DNA of 53,877 bases from Vreelandella stevensii S18214 (GCF_000275725.1 NZ_AJTS01000025.1:1-53877); one strand, 5' to 3'. Positions 1 to 8,532 are shown, counted from the first letter of the stretch. The notes: generated from the sequence alone by a model not told the origin. Numbers and translations: made by a program.

Positions 1-408
1 AATGAAACCGAGCTGGCCGGGTGGGCGGGGCACGCCCTCGATTCCGATGCCCAGCGCCATGCTGCTGCCCAGCGTCTTCATGCCAGCGGTATCGAACACG
101 CGCTGATTTCTGCCGGTGCCGAAGGCGTCTTGTGGGCCAGCCAGTACGGCACCTGGCACTCGACGCCGCCCAGCGTTCACGCAGTCAACACCGTGTGCGC
201 GGGCGATACCTTCGTGGCGGGCATGCTGCATGGGCTGCTGAGCCAGCACGACCCCGACGCCACGCTGCGCTTCGCCACGGCGCTGTCTGCCGAAGCCGTT
301 CGCCATGTTGGCGTGGGCAATCCCCACGCCGACGATTTCGACTCACTCCAACAACAGACCCGGGTACGGCGTCTTGACGACACCCACACCGAGGGAGCCA
401 CGCGATGA
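1..408 (+). CDS. fruK: 1-phosphofructokinase (PfkB family), C-terminal part
   Basis: The reading frame is open from the left edge of the window, so only the last 135 residues of a PfkB-family sugar kinase are visible. An NETEL motif near the edge matches the PNxxEL segment of FruK/LacC-type kinases. NTVCAGDTFVAG is the PfkB C-terminal signature; the Asp of the AGD motif is the expected catalytic base. The family phosphorylates fructose-1-phosphate to fructose-1,6-bisphosphate in the cytoplasm. The stop codon overlaps the fruA start by 4 bp (ATGA), so the two are translationally coupled, as in fruBKA operons. Identity as FruK rather than another PfkB kinase rests mainly on this linkage. Confidence 0.88.
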   Translation, partial: NETELAGWAGHALDSDAQRHAAAQRLHASGIEHALISAGAEGVLWASQYGTWHSTPPSVHAVNTVCAGDTFVAGMLHGLLSQHDPDATLRFATALSAEAVRHVGVGNPHADDFDSLQQQTRVRRLDDTHTEGATR

Positions 409-2141
409 ACCTGATCCTGATTACCGCCTGCCCCAGCGGCATGGCGACCACCTTCCTGGCCGCCAAGCGCCTGGAACAAGCCGCCACCCGGCTGGGCTGG
501 CACGTCCATGTGGAAATGCATGGCGAAATTGCCCCTCTGCAGGCGGCTACCGCCGAACAGATTGCCAACGCCGACCTGATCGTGGTTGCCGCCGACCAGG
601 TACCGGCCCCGGAGCGTTTCGAAGGTAAGCGGCTGTTCAAGGCGCCGATTGCCAGCGCTCTTCCCGACCCTACGGCGTTTTTGACCCAGGCAAAACGCGA
701 CGCCCCCCTGTACAGCGCCCCGGCCACCACCGCAGCGGCCCCCGCTGGCAGCCCAGGCGGCCAACGTATCGTTGCCGTCACCGCCTGCCCCACCGGCGTT
801 GCCCACACCTTCATGGCCGCCGAAGCGCTGGCCGAGGCGGGCAAAGCCATGGGCCACCAGATTCGCGTGGAAACCCAGGGCTCGGTGGGTGCACAAAACC
901 AGCTCACCGATGAAGAGATCGCCGCTGCCGACGTGGTCGTGCTGGCCTGCGACATCGAAGTGGACCCCTCCCGCTTTGCGGGCAAACGCATTTATCGCAC
1001 CTCCACCAGCAACGCGCTGAAAAAGCCCCGCCCGACGCTGGAAGCCGCGCTGACTGACGCAGCGGTGGAAGATGGCACCAGCGCCGCTGGCGGTGCCTCG
1101 GCCAAGAAGGGGATCAAGGAGAAAGGCGTCTACAAGCACCTGCTGACCGGCGTTTCCTTCATGCTGCCCATGGTCGTGGCGGGCGGCCTGTTGATTGCCC
1201 TGTCATTCGTGTTTGGTATCGAAGCGTTCCAGGAAGAAGGCACCCTGGCGGCAGCATTGATGCAAATCGGTGGCGGCACCGCCTTCGCACTGATGATTCC
1301 CGTGCTGGCAGGCTACATTGCCTACTCGATTGCCGACCGCCCCGGCATTGCCCCCGGCATGATCGGCGGCATGCTGGCCGCCAATATCGATGCCGGTTTC
1401 ATCGGCGGCATTCTGGCCGGTTTCCTGGCAGGCTATGTGGCGCTGGCCGTGACGCGGTACGTCAAGCTGCCTGCCAGCGTGGAATCCCTCAAGCCGATTC
1501 TGATCATCCCGTTCGTGGCCAGCCTGGTCACCGGCCTGACCATGATCTACGTGATCGGCGAACCCGTGGCCGCCATCATGGCCGCCCTGACCGGTTTCCT
1601 CTCCTCCATGGGCTCTACCAACGCCGTACTGCTGGGCATTCTGTTGGGCGCCATGATGTGCTTCGACCTGGGTGGGCCCGTCAACAAAGCCGCCTACACC
1701 TTCGGCGTGGGCCTGCTGGCATCGCAAACCTACGCGCCCATGGCGGCCATCATGGCAGCAGGCATGGTGCCTGCCATTGGCATGGGCATCGCCAGCTTTG
1801 TGGCGCGCAACAAGTTCTCTGCCCCTGAGCGGGAAGCGGGCAAGGCATCGTTCGTGCTGGGCCTGTGCTTCATCAGCGAAGGCGCGATTCCCTTTGCCGC
1901 GAAAGACCCGCTGCGGGTGATTCCGGCCTGTATCGCGGGTGGCGCGGTGACCGGCGCGCTCTCCATGCTGATCGGCGCTCAGCTGATGGCGCCCCACGGC
2001 GGCATCTTCGTGCTCCTGATCCCCAACGCCATCACCCCGGCGTTCCTCTACCTGGGGGCGATCATTGCGGGCTCCTTGATTACTGGCCTGGGCTATGCGT
2101 TCATCAAGCGCGGTGCTGCACAGGTAGCAGTGGCCAGCTAA
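405..2141 (+). CDS. fruA: PTS fructose transporter subunit IIBC
   Basis: This 578-residue inner-membrane permease imports fructose and phosphorylates it to fructose-1-phosphate. Order: a first IIB-like domain (about residues 1-100), an Ala/Pro linker, a second IIB domain (about 120-215), then the IIC membrane domain (about 235-575). The second IIB has the phosphorylation loop VTACPTGVAHTF with Cys128. The first also keeps a cysteine loop, TACPSGMATTF with Cys9, unlike the degenerate IIB' domain of E. coli FruA. IIC carries the family segments GGPVNKAAY and LCFISEGAIPFAA. It is coupled to the upstream kinase by a 4-bp overlap and ends in a strong terminator. The fused FruB (HPr/IIA) should lie left of the window. 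Confidence 0.96.
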   Translation: MNLILITACPSGMATTFLAAKRLEQAATRLGWHVHVEMHGEIAPLQAATAEQIANADLIVVAADQVPAPERFEGKRLFKAPIASALPDPTAFLTQAKRDAPLYSAPATTAAAPAGSPGGQRIVAVTACPTGVAHTFMAAEALAEAGKAMGHQIRVETQGSVGAQNQLTDEEIAAADVVVLACDIEVDPSRFAGKRIYRTSTSNALKKPRPTLEAALTDAAVEDGTSAAGGASAKKGIKEKGVYKHLLTGVSFMLPMVVAGGLLIALSFVFGIEAFQEEGTLAAALMQIGGGTAFALMIPVLAGYIAYSIADRPGIAPGMIGGMLAANIDAGFIGGILAGFLAGYVALAVTRYVKLPASVESLKPILIIPFVASLVTGLTMIYVIGEPVAAIMAALTGFLSSMGSTNAVLLGILLGAMMCFDLGGPVNKAAYTFGVGLLASQTYAPMAAIMAAGMVPAIGMGIASFVARNKFSAPEREAGKASFVLGLCFISEGAIPFAAKDPLRVIPACIAGGAVTGALSMLIGAQLMAPHGGIFVLLIPNAITPAFLYLGAIIAGSLITGLGYAFIKRGAAQVAVAS

Positions 2142-2164
2142 CGGTTGCACACTGGCCTTACCAG

Positions 2165-2190
2165 GGGCGGGCCCAGGCCCGCCCTTTTTG
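2165..2190 (+). terminator. Rho-independent terminator after fruA
   Basis: A perfect 8-bp stem (GGGCGGGC at 2165-2172 with GCCCGCCC at 2177-2184, loop CCAG) is followed by five T residues. It lies 23 bp after the fruA stop and closes the fructose operon. Confidence 0.9.
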
Positions 2191-2279
2191 TAGCCAAGTC
2201 CTTCAGCTGGCCCAAACTCTCGTTTTATTACTCATTTTCAAGCGATTCAAGCCGTACAGCGCTTCCATGGCGCCCAATA

Positions 2280-2294
2280 TGTAGTATTTTTACA
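2280..2294. promoter_or_regulatory. HexR-like operator upstream of pgi
   Basis: TGTAGTATTTTTACA is a near-palindrome matching 13 of 15 positions of the HexR box (TGTAATWWWATTACA) known from gammaproteobacteria, where HexR senses KDPG and controls central sugar metabolism. It lies 75 bp before the pgi start, inside the only intergenic space serving that gene. The match was made by eye and no hexR gene is in the window. Confidence 0.5.
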
Positions 2295-2368
2295 TAAACA
2301 AGAATCACGATTGGAGGCACGCCCTCTGATTCGGAACAACGATGTAAAAACAAATAGGACCGCCCGTT

Positions 2369-4027
2369 ATGTTTCAACTCACCCGCAGCGTTACCTGGCA
2401 GGCCCTGGAGCGCCTGCGCGATCAAACCGCCAACGATCGCATTCGCGACTATTTTTCCCACGACCCGAAGCGCTTCGAAAAAATGAGCCTGCGTGTCGGA
2501 GGCCTTTTTCTGGACTACTCCAAGCACCAGGTGTCTGATGCGGTACTGGCCAAGCTGATCGAACTGGCCGACCACTCGGCCCTGGTACAGCGCCGCGCTC
2601 AGATGTTCTCCGGCGACATCATCAACGTCACCGAAAACCGCCCGGTACTGCACACCGCGCTACGCCATTTGGGCGACGAGCCGGTCTACGTGGACGGCGA
2701 AGACGTGATGCCCGAAATCACCCGCACCCGCGAGCAGATCAAGGTGTTCTCCGAGGCAGTGCGTAACGGCGAGTGGAAAGGCTACAACGGCCAGCGCATC
2801 AAGGACGTGGTCAATATCGGCATTGGCGGCTCGGACCTGGGCCCCAACATGGCGGTGCGGGCGCTGCTGAAATACCGGCATCCGGAGCTGCACTTCCACT
2901 TCGTGTCCAACGTGGACGGCACTCACATTCAGAAGGTGCTCTCACGGCTCGACCCCGCCACCACGCTGTTCATCGTCTCTACCAAGACCTTCTCCACTCA
3001 GGAGACCCTGCTCAACGCCAAGACTGCGCGGCGCTGGTTCCTGGAGAACGCCGGGGAAGACGCCGACGTAGGGGCGCACTTCATTGCCGCCTCCACCAAC
3101 CGCAAAGCGGCCATGGAGTTCGGCATTCGTGAAGAGAACGTGTTCGAATTCTGGGCCTGGGTGGGCGGCCGCTACTCCATGTGGTCTTCCATTGGCCTGC
3201 CCATTGCGCTCTCGATTGGCTTCGAAGGCTTTATCGAGCTGCTGGAAGGCGCCCACGAGATGGACCGCCACTTCATCGAAGCGCCGTTCGCCCAGAACAT
3301 GCCCGTATTGATGGCGCTGATCGGCATTTGGTACATCAACTTTATTGGCGCCGAAACCCAGGCCATCGTGCCCTACGACCAGGCGCTGAACCAGCTGCCC
3401 TCTTTCCTGCAGCAGCTGGATATGGAGTCCAACGGCAAGTCGGTGGATATTTTCGGCCACCCGGTGAATTACAAGACAGGCCCCATCGTGTGGGGGCAAA
3501 CCGGCTCCAACGGCCAGCACGCGTTCTTCCAGCTGTTGCACCAGGGCACCCGCTACGTGCCCATCGACTTCATCGCTTCGCTCAAGCCGGAGCCGGGCGT
3601 GGAAGACCACCACTTTGCCCTGCTCACCAACATGCTGGCCCAGGCCAACGCCTTCATGGAAGGCAGCCAGGGCGACAGCAAAGAACTGAGCCAACTGGAC
3701 CCCTACAGCTGTCCCGGCAACCGCCCTTCCAGCACGCTGCTGCTGGACGAGCTGACACCGAAAAACCTCGGCGCGCTGATTGCGCTGTATGAGCACAAGG
3801 TGTTCGTTCAAGGGGTGATCTGGAACATCAACTCCTTCGACCAGTGGGGCGTGCAGCTCGGCAAACGCATTGCCGGTGAGATCAGCGAGCGCATCGACGC
3901 CAACGCCGCCGACTTCGACGCCTCCACCCAGGGCCTGCTGGAACTCGTCCGCGCCCACTTCCCGGGCACCGCACACCGCGCAGACCCCGAAGCCGGAGAC
4001 AAAAAGCCCGCTCGCAAGAAGCGTTAG
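2369..4027 (+). CDS. pgi: Glucose-6-phosphate isomerase
   Basis: Cytoplasmic enzyme interconverting glucose-6-phosphate and fructose-6-phosphate. Its 552 residues match the usual length (E. coli 549). Visible family features are GIGGSDLGP, the signature VGGRYSMWSSIGLPIAL starting near residue 265, the catalytic Glu353 in DMESNGK, His384 in SNGQHAFFQLLHQG, and the C-terminal Lys in GVQLGK. The protein ends in a short Lys/Arg-rich tail. An AGGAC ribosome site lies 8 bp before the ATG. The gene is monocistronic between two terminators and has a HexR-like box upstream, placing it with the preceding fructose genes at the entry to central sugar metabolism. Confidence 0.98.
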   Translation: MFQLTRSVTWQALERLRDQTANDRIRDYFSHDPKRFEKMSLRVGGLFLDYSKHQVSDAVLAKLIELADHSALVQRRAQMFSGDIINVTENRPVLHTALRHLGDEPVYVDGEDVMPEITRTREQIKVFSEAVRNGEWKGYNGQRIKDVVNIGIGGSDLGPNMAVRALLKYRHPELHFHFVSNVDGTHIQKVLSRLDPATTLFIVSTKTFSTQETLLNAKTARRWFLENAGEDADVGAHFIAASTNRKAAMEFGIREENVFEFWAWVGGRYSMWSSIGLPIALSIGFEGFIELLEGAHEMDRHFIEAPFAQNMPVLMALIGIWYINFIGAETQAIVPYDQALNQLPSFLQQLDMESNGKSVDIFGHPVNYKTGPIVWGQTGSNGQHAFFQLLHQGTRYVPIDFIASLKPEPGVEDHHFALLTNMLAQANAFMEGSQGDSKELSQLDPYSCPGNRPSSTLLLDELTPKNLGALIALYEHKVFVQGVIWNINSFDQWGVQLGKRIAGEISERIDANAADFDASTQGLLELVRAHFPGTAHRADPEAGDKKPARKKR

Positions 4028-4046
4028 GCTCAAGCGGCACTGACTG

Positions 4047-4077
4047 ATGGCCTCCACTACGGTGGGGGCCATTTTTT
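4047..4077 (+). terminator. Rho-independent terminator after pgi
   Basis: A GC-rich stem (ATGGCCTCCAC with GTGGGGGCCAT, loop TACG) is followed by a run of six T residues, 19 bp after the pgi stop. Confidence 0.9.
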
Positions 4078-4132
4078 ATGCCCAGACTTACGCAGTGCCA
4101 GGTAGCGAATCGTTACAGCCCACCGGCCACGC

Positions 4133-4246
4133 TTTCCCCATAGGGATAAAATCACCGCTTTTCACTGACACTGCCTCTTATTTTCCCTATCGGGAAAGTT
4201 CGGCTACTATACGTATTCCAGTCCGGTAATTTTCCTTATAGGGAAA
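4133..4246. promoter_or_regulatory. Three evenly spaced palindromic operators
   Basis: Three copies of a 16-bp near-palindrome of the form TTTCCYNATMGGGAWA start at 4133, 4182 and 4231, so the spacing is exactly 49 bp each time: TTTCCCCATAGGGATA, TTTCCCTATCGGGAAA and TTTCCTTATAGGGAAA. They fill the region before a HipB-like gene whose start is 12 bp past the last copy. A possible promoter sits among them: the second operator overlaps a -35 position and TACTAT at 4205-4210 lies 17 bp downstream. HipB of E. coli binds several TATCC-N8-GGATA sites before its own operon, so autoregulation by the next gene is the natural reading. Confidence 0.75.
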
Positions 4247-4257
4247 CGGGAGCGTAT

Positions 4258-4512
4258 ATGCCTACCCTACCTGCCCCAACCAACACAGCGCTTTATTCGA
4301 TTGAATCCGCCAGCAGTCTTGGCCTGATCATCCGTCAGGCTCGTAAACGTCAGCATCTGACCCTGGAAACTCTGGCGGGACTGTGCGGCGTCAGTATTCG
4401 CTTTTTAAGTGAACTCGAAAACGGCCGCGACACATGCGGCATGGGCAGAGTATTGCGCGTCCTGGAAACACTCGGTATCGAGCTTTTGGCACAGCCAATG
4501 GAAGAAGGCTAA
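4258..4512 (+). CDS. HipB-like XRE-family DNA-binding regulator
   Basis: An 84-residue protein with one Cro/C1-type helix-turn-helix (about residues 20-78): LGLIIRQARKRQHLTLETLA, then CGVSIRFLSELENGRDT, typical of HipB-like antitoxins and regulators. No hipA kinase follows. Instead a gamma-glutamylcyclotransferase-like gene starts 3 bp after its stop, so they form a two-gene operon. Three palindromic operators at 49-bp spacing precede it and probably bind this protein. It may be an orphan regulator or an antitoxin with a new partner; the sequence does not decide between them. Confidence 0.82.
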   Translation: MPTLPAPTNTALYSIESASSLGLIIRQARKRQHLTLETLAGLCGVSIRFLSELENGRDTCGMGRVLRVLETLGIELLAQPMEEG

Positions 4513-4515
4513 TCG

Positions 4516-4896
4516 ATGAACCACCTTTACCAGGCAATCCAACGCTGCCCCCGCGTGGCGGTATATGGCACGTTAAAGCACGGTCATCGCAATCATCATT
4601 GGCTGGGCGACGCAGACATGCTGGGCCAGGACTGCTTGACGGCGATTACGCTTTACGACCTGGGACCCTACCCCGGCGCCAAGCTCATGCCCTCCACAGG
4701 CGTTGTGGTGGAAGTATATGCCATCGATGCCGAGCGGCTAGCCCAGCTTGATGAGCTGGAAGATTACCTGCACCACTCCCCCCAAAAAGGGACCTACGAC
4801 CGGGCGGTGCTGGCGACCTCTCATGGCGATGCCTGGTGCTACCTCTACAACCCCGCCGTCGAGGAAGCATCGCTCATTCGCCGCGGCGAGTGGTAA
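4516..4896 (+). CDS. Gamma-glutamylcyclotransferase-like protein (AIG2/GGCT fold)
   Basis: A 126-residue protein with the GGCT/AIG2 hallmarks: VAVYGTLKHG at residues 14-23, which binds the gamma-glutamyl group, and LDELEDY near residues 78-84, containing the expected catalytic acid (Glu82). Family members release 5-oxoproline from gamma-glutamyl compounds, but many bacterial members have no proven substrate. It is cotranscribed with the HipB-like regulator 3 bp upstream, an unusual pairing. Its last 23 bp overlap the 3' end of an isochorismatase remnant on the opposite strand. Confidence 0.82.
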   Translation: MNHLYQAIQRCPRVAVYGTLKHGHRNHHWLGDADMLGQDCLTAITLYDLGPYPGAKLMPSTGVVVEVYAIDAERLAQLDELEDYLHHSPQKGTYDRAVLATSHGDAWCYLYNPAVEEASLIRRGEW

Positions 4897-5095
4897 ACCG
4901 CGCCAGCGCTCCTTCCGTATCCACGATCTGCGCATACTCCCCCGCCAGATTGGCCAGCGACATGGCGTGCACCTCATCGGCGGTACGCTCCGTGCCCGCG
5001 TAATCGCACTTGGCAAACGTAAACGTCGCGTCGCTCACGACCCAGGTACCGAAACCAAGATTGCCTGCGGTGCGCAAACAGTTGATGGCGCACCG
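4874..5095 (-). pseudogene. Remnant of an isochorismatase-family hydrolase (C-terminal part)
   Basis: Read on the minus strand, this stretch gives about 70 residues closely resembling the C-terminus of cysteine hydrolases of the isochorismatase/nicotinamidase family: CLRTAGNLGF, then WVVSDATFTF, then ADEVHAMSLANLAGEYA. Family members are about 180-200 residues, so the N-terminal two thirds, including the catalytic Asp, Lys and probably Cys, are missing. The upstream sequence is the start region of the radical SAM gene. No ribosome site precedes the fragment. The conserved part is intact, suggesting recent truncation. Confidence 0.7.
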
Positions 5096-5130
5096 ATGTC
5101 CCTTGCTTGCAGAGCACGACAAACACCCTA

Positions 5131-5150
5131 TACTGTATGGATAAACATAT
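5131..5150. promoter_or_regulatory. LexA-like SOS box
   Basis: TACTGTATGGATAAACATAT matches 14 of 20 positions of the gammaproteobacterial LexA consensus, including the CTGT half-site and three of four bases of the ACAG half-site at the right 8-bp spacing. It lies 27 bp before the radical SAM gene. As I recall, the P. aeruginosa homologue PA0069 belongs to the LexA regulon, which would fit, but this was not checked. Confidence 0.6.
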
Positions 5151-5177
5151 TTTTGGTAGCTCAGTGCGAGGCTCCCG

Positions 5178-6257
5178 ATGACGGCTCATAACCTTCCCCG
5201 ATACGCCGTGCATAAAGGTCGCGGTGCCACTTACGACCCCCATAACCGTTTTTCACCGACCCGCAGCGTCATGGAGGACGATGGCTGGTGGCAAGAGGAA
5301 GCTCACCCATCGCTGGCTACCGAAGTGCGCGAAGAGCCCAGCAAAAGCGCGCTCTCCTGGAACCGCTCACCCGATCTGCCCTTTGACCGCTCCCTGAACC
5401 CTTACCGTGGCTGCGAACATGGCTGCGTGTATTGCTATGCCCGCCCTTCCCACGCCTATTGGGACCTGTCGCCGGGGCTCGATTTTGAAACCCGACTGAT
5501 CGCCCGCAGCGGCCTGGTCGAGCATCTGAAACAGGAGCTTTGCCATCCGCAGTATGTCTGCCGCCCTATCAACCTGTCTGGCAACACCGACTGCTACCAG
5601 CCGCTGGAAGCCACTTACCAGACGACCCGGCGCCTGCTGGAGCTGCTGCTGGCCTGTCGCCACCCGGTCACCCTGGTGACCAAGAGCACGCTGATCCTTC
5701 GCGACCTGGACCTGCTGGCGGAAATGGCGGAGCACCGTTTGGTGCGGGTATTCGTCAGCCTGACCAGCCTGGACGCCAACCTCAAGCGCACGCTGGAGCC
5801 TAGGGCGGCGTCGCCCCAAGCACGCTTGAGAGCCATTCGCGAGCTGAACACGGCAGGCATACCGGTAGGCACGCTGGTGTCACCGATCATCCCGGGACTC
5901 ACCGACCATGAAATCGAGCGCATCCTCGAAGCGGCCAGCCGGGCGGGCGCACGTACCGCGACCTGGATGCTACTGCGACTGCCCCATGAAGTCGCGCCCC
6001 TGTTCGAAGCCTGGCTGAACGCCCATTACCCGGAGCGCGCCGCCAAGGTCATGAGCTTGATGCGCCAATGCCGCGGCGGCCAGAACTACGATGCACGGTT
6101 TGGTAAGCGCTTTCGTGGGGAAGGGGTCTTTGCCGACCTGATTGCCCAGCGTTTCCAGCGCGCCAGCCGTCAATGGAACCTGCAATCGCGTACCGAGCAG
6201 GGCTTGAACACCCGCGACTTTCGGCCACCGCGGGCACAGGGGGATTTATTTGACTAA
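5178..6257 (+). CDS. Radical SAM protein of the PA0069/SplB-like family
   Basis: A 359-residue radical SAM enzyme. The cluster-binding motif [10 protein letters not shown] (Cys79, Cys83, Cys86) is followed by the [11 protein letters not shown] segment typical of the PA0069 family, related to spore photoproduct lyase-like proteins. It should bind a 4Fe-4S cluster and cleave S-adenosylmethionine; the substrate is unknown. A LexA-like box upstream suggests induction by DNA damage and a possible role in nucleic acid repair (inference). The stop codon overlaps the convergent tyrS stop by 4 bp, so no terminator separates them. Confidence 0.9.
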   Translation: MTAHNLPRYAVHKGRGATYDPHNRFSPTRSVMEDDGWWQEEAHPSLATEVREEPSKSALSWNRSPDLPFDRSLNPYRGCEHGCVYCYARPSHAYWDLSPGLDFETRLIARSGLVEHLKQELCHPQYVCRPINLSGNTDCYQPLEATYQTTRRLLELLLACRHPVTLVTKSTLILRDLDLLAEMAEHRLVRVFVSLTSLDANLKRTLEPRAASPQARLRAIRELNTAGIPVGTLVSPIIPGLTDHEIERILEAASRAGARTATWMLLRLPHEVAPLFEAWLNAHYPERAAKVMSLMRQCRGGQNYDARFGKRFRGEGVFADLIAQRFQRASRQWNLQSRTEQGLNTRDFRPPRAQGDLFD

Positions 6258-7519
6258 GCGGCACGCCTGAATAGGCAAAAATGTTTTTTGCCTTTTTGCA
6301 CTACCCAGAAGGTATCGAAAAGCGCGCCTGTATCTTCTACATAGGCCTGTGCTGCCAGCGCTCCATTGATACGTACAGCTCCGTGCTTGATAAACTCCCG
6401 CGCTTGCCGTTTTGAGCTTGCCAGCCCCCCTTTGACCAGGGCGCTATCCATGGCTTCGCTTGGCGATATGGAGCAGCAAGGCAGGCCATCCAGTGCCAGT
6501 TGCTCAAGCTCTTGAAGGGTCAACGCCGTCACGTCTCCGCTAAACAACGCCTGTGAAATACGCTGAGCGGCTTTCAACCCCTCTTCACCATGGACAAATC
6601 GCGTCATGCTTTCCGCCAGGATCCGTTGGGCCTGGGGTTTACCCGACAAACGTCGGTCACTCGCCTCGAGTTCGTCGATCTCGTCGCAGGTCAAGAACGT
6701 GTAATACCGCAAAAACCGGTATACATCCTGGTCATCGGCTGCCAACCAAAACTGGTAGAAATGGTATGGTGACGTCTTATTCGGATCGAGCCATACCGTT
6801 CCTGATTCTGTCTTGCCAAACTTGGTACCATCGGCTTTGGTCACCAAGGGAAGCGTCAACCCCATCACCTGCTCACCGTTCAAGCGCCGGGTCAAATCGA
6901 CCCCACTGACGATATTTCCCCACTGATCGCTGCCACCAATCTGCAAACGGCAGCCCAGGGTGCGATTCAAATGAGCAAAGTCATAAGACTGTAGCAGCGC
7001 GTAGCTGAACTCGGTAAAGGACATCCCTTGCTCAGGCCGCTCGAGGCGCTGCTTGACGGATTCTCGATTGATCATGGCATTCATCGAAAAGTGCTTGCCC
7101 ACATCACGAAAGAAATCCACCACGCTCAGCCCTTTCATCCACTGTGCGTTGTCGACCACGCTAAAGGGCGCTTCCAGATGCGTTGCCATCAACCAGTAGA
7201 TCTGTTCATTGAGTGACGTGACCCACCCATTGACGACTTCCGGGGCGTTCAAGGCTCTCTCGGCCGCTTTGAAGCTGGGATCTCCGATCATTCCTGTAGC
7301 ACCACCCACCAGCACGACGCCTTGATGTCCGGCGTCCTGGAAGCGCTTTAACATCAATAGCGGCACAAGGTGGCCAATGTGTAAGCTACCCGCCGTGGGA
7401 TCAAAACCACAGTAAACGACTTGCGGCGTACCGAGTAATTCCTTTAACGATGCCTCATGTGTCACTTGAGACATCAGTCCCCGACGATGCAAGTCGTTGA
7501 GCAATAACGTTGCGTTCAC
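6254..7519 (-). CDS. tyrS: Tyrosyl-tRNA synthetase (E. coli TyrS type)
   Basis: Cytoplasmic class I synthetase charging tRNA-Tyr, 421 residues. HIGH at residues 47-50 and KFGKT at 233-237 (the KMSKS-equivalent loop) are clear, as is the tyrosine-pocket segment GGSDQWGN near residue 195. The C-terminal 70 residues look like an S4 RNA-binding domain ([19 protein letters not shown]). The start is GTG with AAAGG upstream. It follows a LuxR-type regulator by about 90 bp on the same strand. The stretch is less GC-rich than its surroundings, and the TyrS subtype differs from the TyrZ type I expect as the housekeeping enzyme in pseudomonad-like bacteria, so it may be a second copy; this cannot be tested within the window. 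Confidence 0.95.
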   Translation of the reverse strand: MNATLLLNDLHRRGLMSQVTHEASLKELLGTPQVVYCGFDPTAGSLHIGHLVPLLMLKRFQDAGHQGVVLVGGATGMIGDPSFKAAERALNAPEVVNGWVTSLNEQIYWLMATHLEAPFSVVDNAQWMKGLSVVDFFRDVGKHFSMNAMINRESVKQRLERPEQGMSFTEFSYALLQSYDFAHLNRTLGCRLQIGGSDQWGNIVSGVDLTRRLNGEQVMGLTLPLVTKADGTKFGKTESGTVWLDPNKTSPYHFYQFWLAADDQDVYRFLRYYTFLTCDEIDELEASDRRLSGKPQAQRILAESMTRFVHGEEGLKAAQRISQALFSGDVTALTLQELEQLALDGLPCCSISPSEAMDSALVKGGLASSKRQAREFIKHGAVRINGALAAQAYVEDTGALFDTFWVVQKGKKHFCLFRRAA

Positions 7520-7608
7520 GCCAAATACCTTTATGTGCCTGATTTATCTAGCGAGGCTACTGGGCGGGGTGGCGTCACACCATATCCCCAAAGGGACAGA
7601 AACAGGCT

Positions 7609-8454
7609 TCAATTCGTTGAGGCGGAGCTGGCAACGATATGATTCAGGAACAGACCAAACAGCTCACCAAGGGAGCTGATCTGCAACTGAGCATAGATCC
7701 GCTTCCGATGATTTTTAACCGTGCCATGGCTTATCGCCAGATACTCGGCTATTTCATGACTATCCATGCCTTGTACCAATAGAGCGGCAATTTGCTGCTC
7801 CCTGGGTGTCAGCCGAGATTTGCCGAAGCTTTCCACCGACTCACGCAATCTGGCAGCAACATCGCTATCCACCATGGCATTGGCGAGGTGAAACGGACCA
7901 CGCCAATGCTGCCTACATAGCGAGGAAAGCGTGCTCAGAAATAGACTCAGGCGTTGACATTCATGGTGATGAAAACGCTCCGACAGGGCCGAACGGTCGC
8001 CTAGCTTACCTAAATAGACGACCAGCCAACGGTTGCCATCGAGAGCCAAAGCGATACAAATCTCGTCTTTCCAACCTGTTTGATGATAAAAGTTCTGCAG
8101 GTAGTCGTCTCGTTCCGACCCTGAACAGAAAACATCGTCGATACCATACACTCCCTGCTCCTGCCGCTCGGCCAGTGAGAGCAAGAAGGGGTCTTTCTGA
8201 TAGGCGTCCAGTAGATAGCGCTGAAACAATAACTCTCGATGTTCCAGCAGCGAATCAAAAAGATAGATGGGATGTTTGTCAGGCCGGTAACCCACCACCA
8301 CGGCGCAATCGAAAGCGGCGAGAACCTGCAAGACCCTCATCAGGCAAGAGGTGAACCGAGGCGTATGCAGTGCATCGACGGTATTGGCAAGCGATTGATT
8401 GAGCTCAAGTAGCCAGGAATCGTTGGCACCCTCGCCCGAGACTCCATTGATCAT
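7609..8454 (-). CDS. LuxR-type helix-turn-helix transcriptional regulator
   Basis: A 281-residue protein with a C-terminal LuxR/GerE helix-turn-helix (about residues 212-275): LTPREQQIAALLVQGMDSHE, then ISHGTVKNHRKRIYAQL. The N-terminal 200 residues have no sensor domain I can name; no receiver phosphorylation site and no clear autoinducer-binding tryptophans were seen. A GAGGGGG ribosome site precedes the ATG. It sits just upstream of tyrS on the same strand and might control it. The gene is less GC-rich than the neighbouring oxidase operon, a possible sign of transfer. Confidence 0.8.
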   Translation of the reverse strand: MINGVSGEGANDSWLLELNQSLANTVDALHTPRFTSCLMRVLQVLAAFDCAVVVGYRPDKHPIYLFDSLLEHRELLFQRYLLDAYQKDPFLLSLAERQEQGVYGIDDVFCSGSERDDYLQNFYHQTGWKDEICIALALDGNRWLVVYLGKLGDRSALSERFHHHECQRLSLFLSTLSSLCRQHWRGPFHLANAMVDSDVAARLRESVESFGKSRLTPREQQIAALLVQGMDSHEIAEYLAISHGTVKNHRKRIYAQLQISSLGELFGLFLNHIVASSASTN

Positions 8455-8532
8455 GATGTCAGCCCCCTCGCATATTGAACTATGCTAGCGTTAACGCCTC
8501 TCGACCATGTTTGACACTCGCCAAGGATATAA

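Noticed and set aside
4258-4896. A hipBA toxin-antitoxin operon
   Set aside because: No HipA kinase fold follows the HipB-like gene; the second gene has the YGTL motif of gamma-glutamylcyclotransferases.
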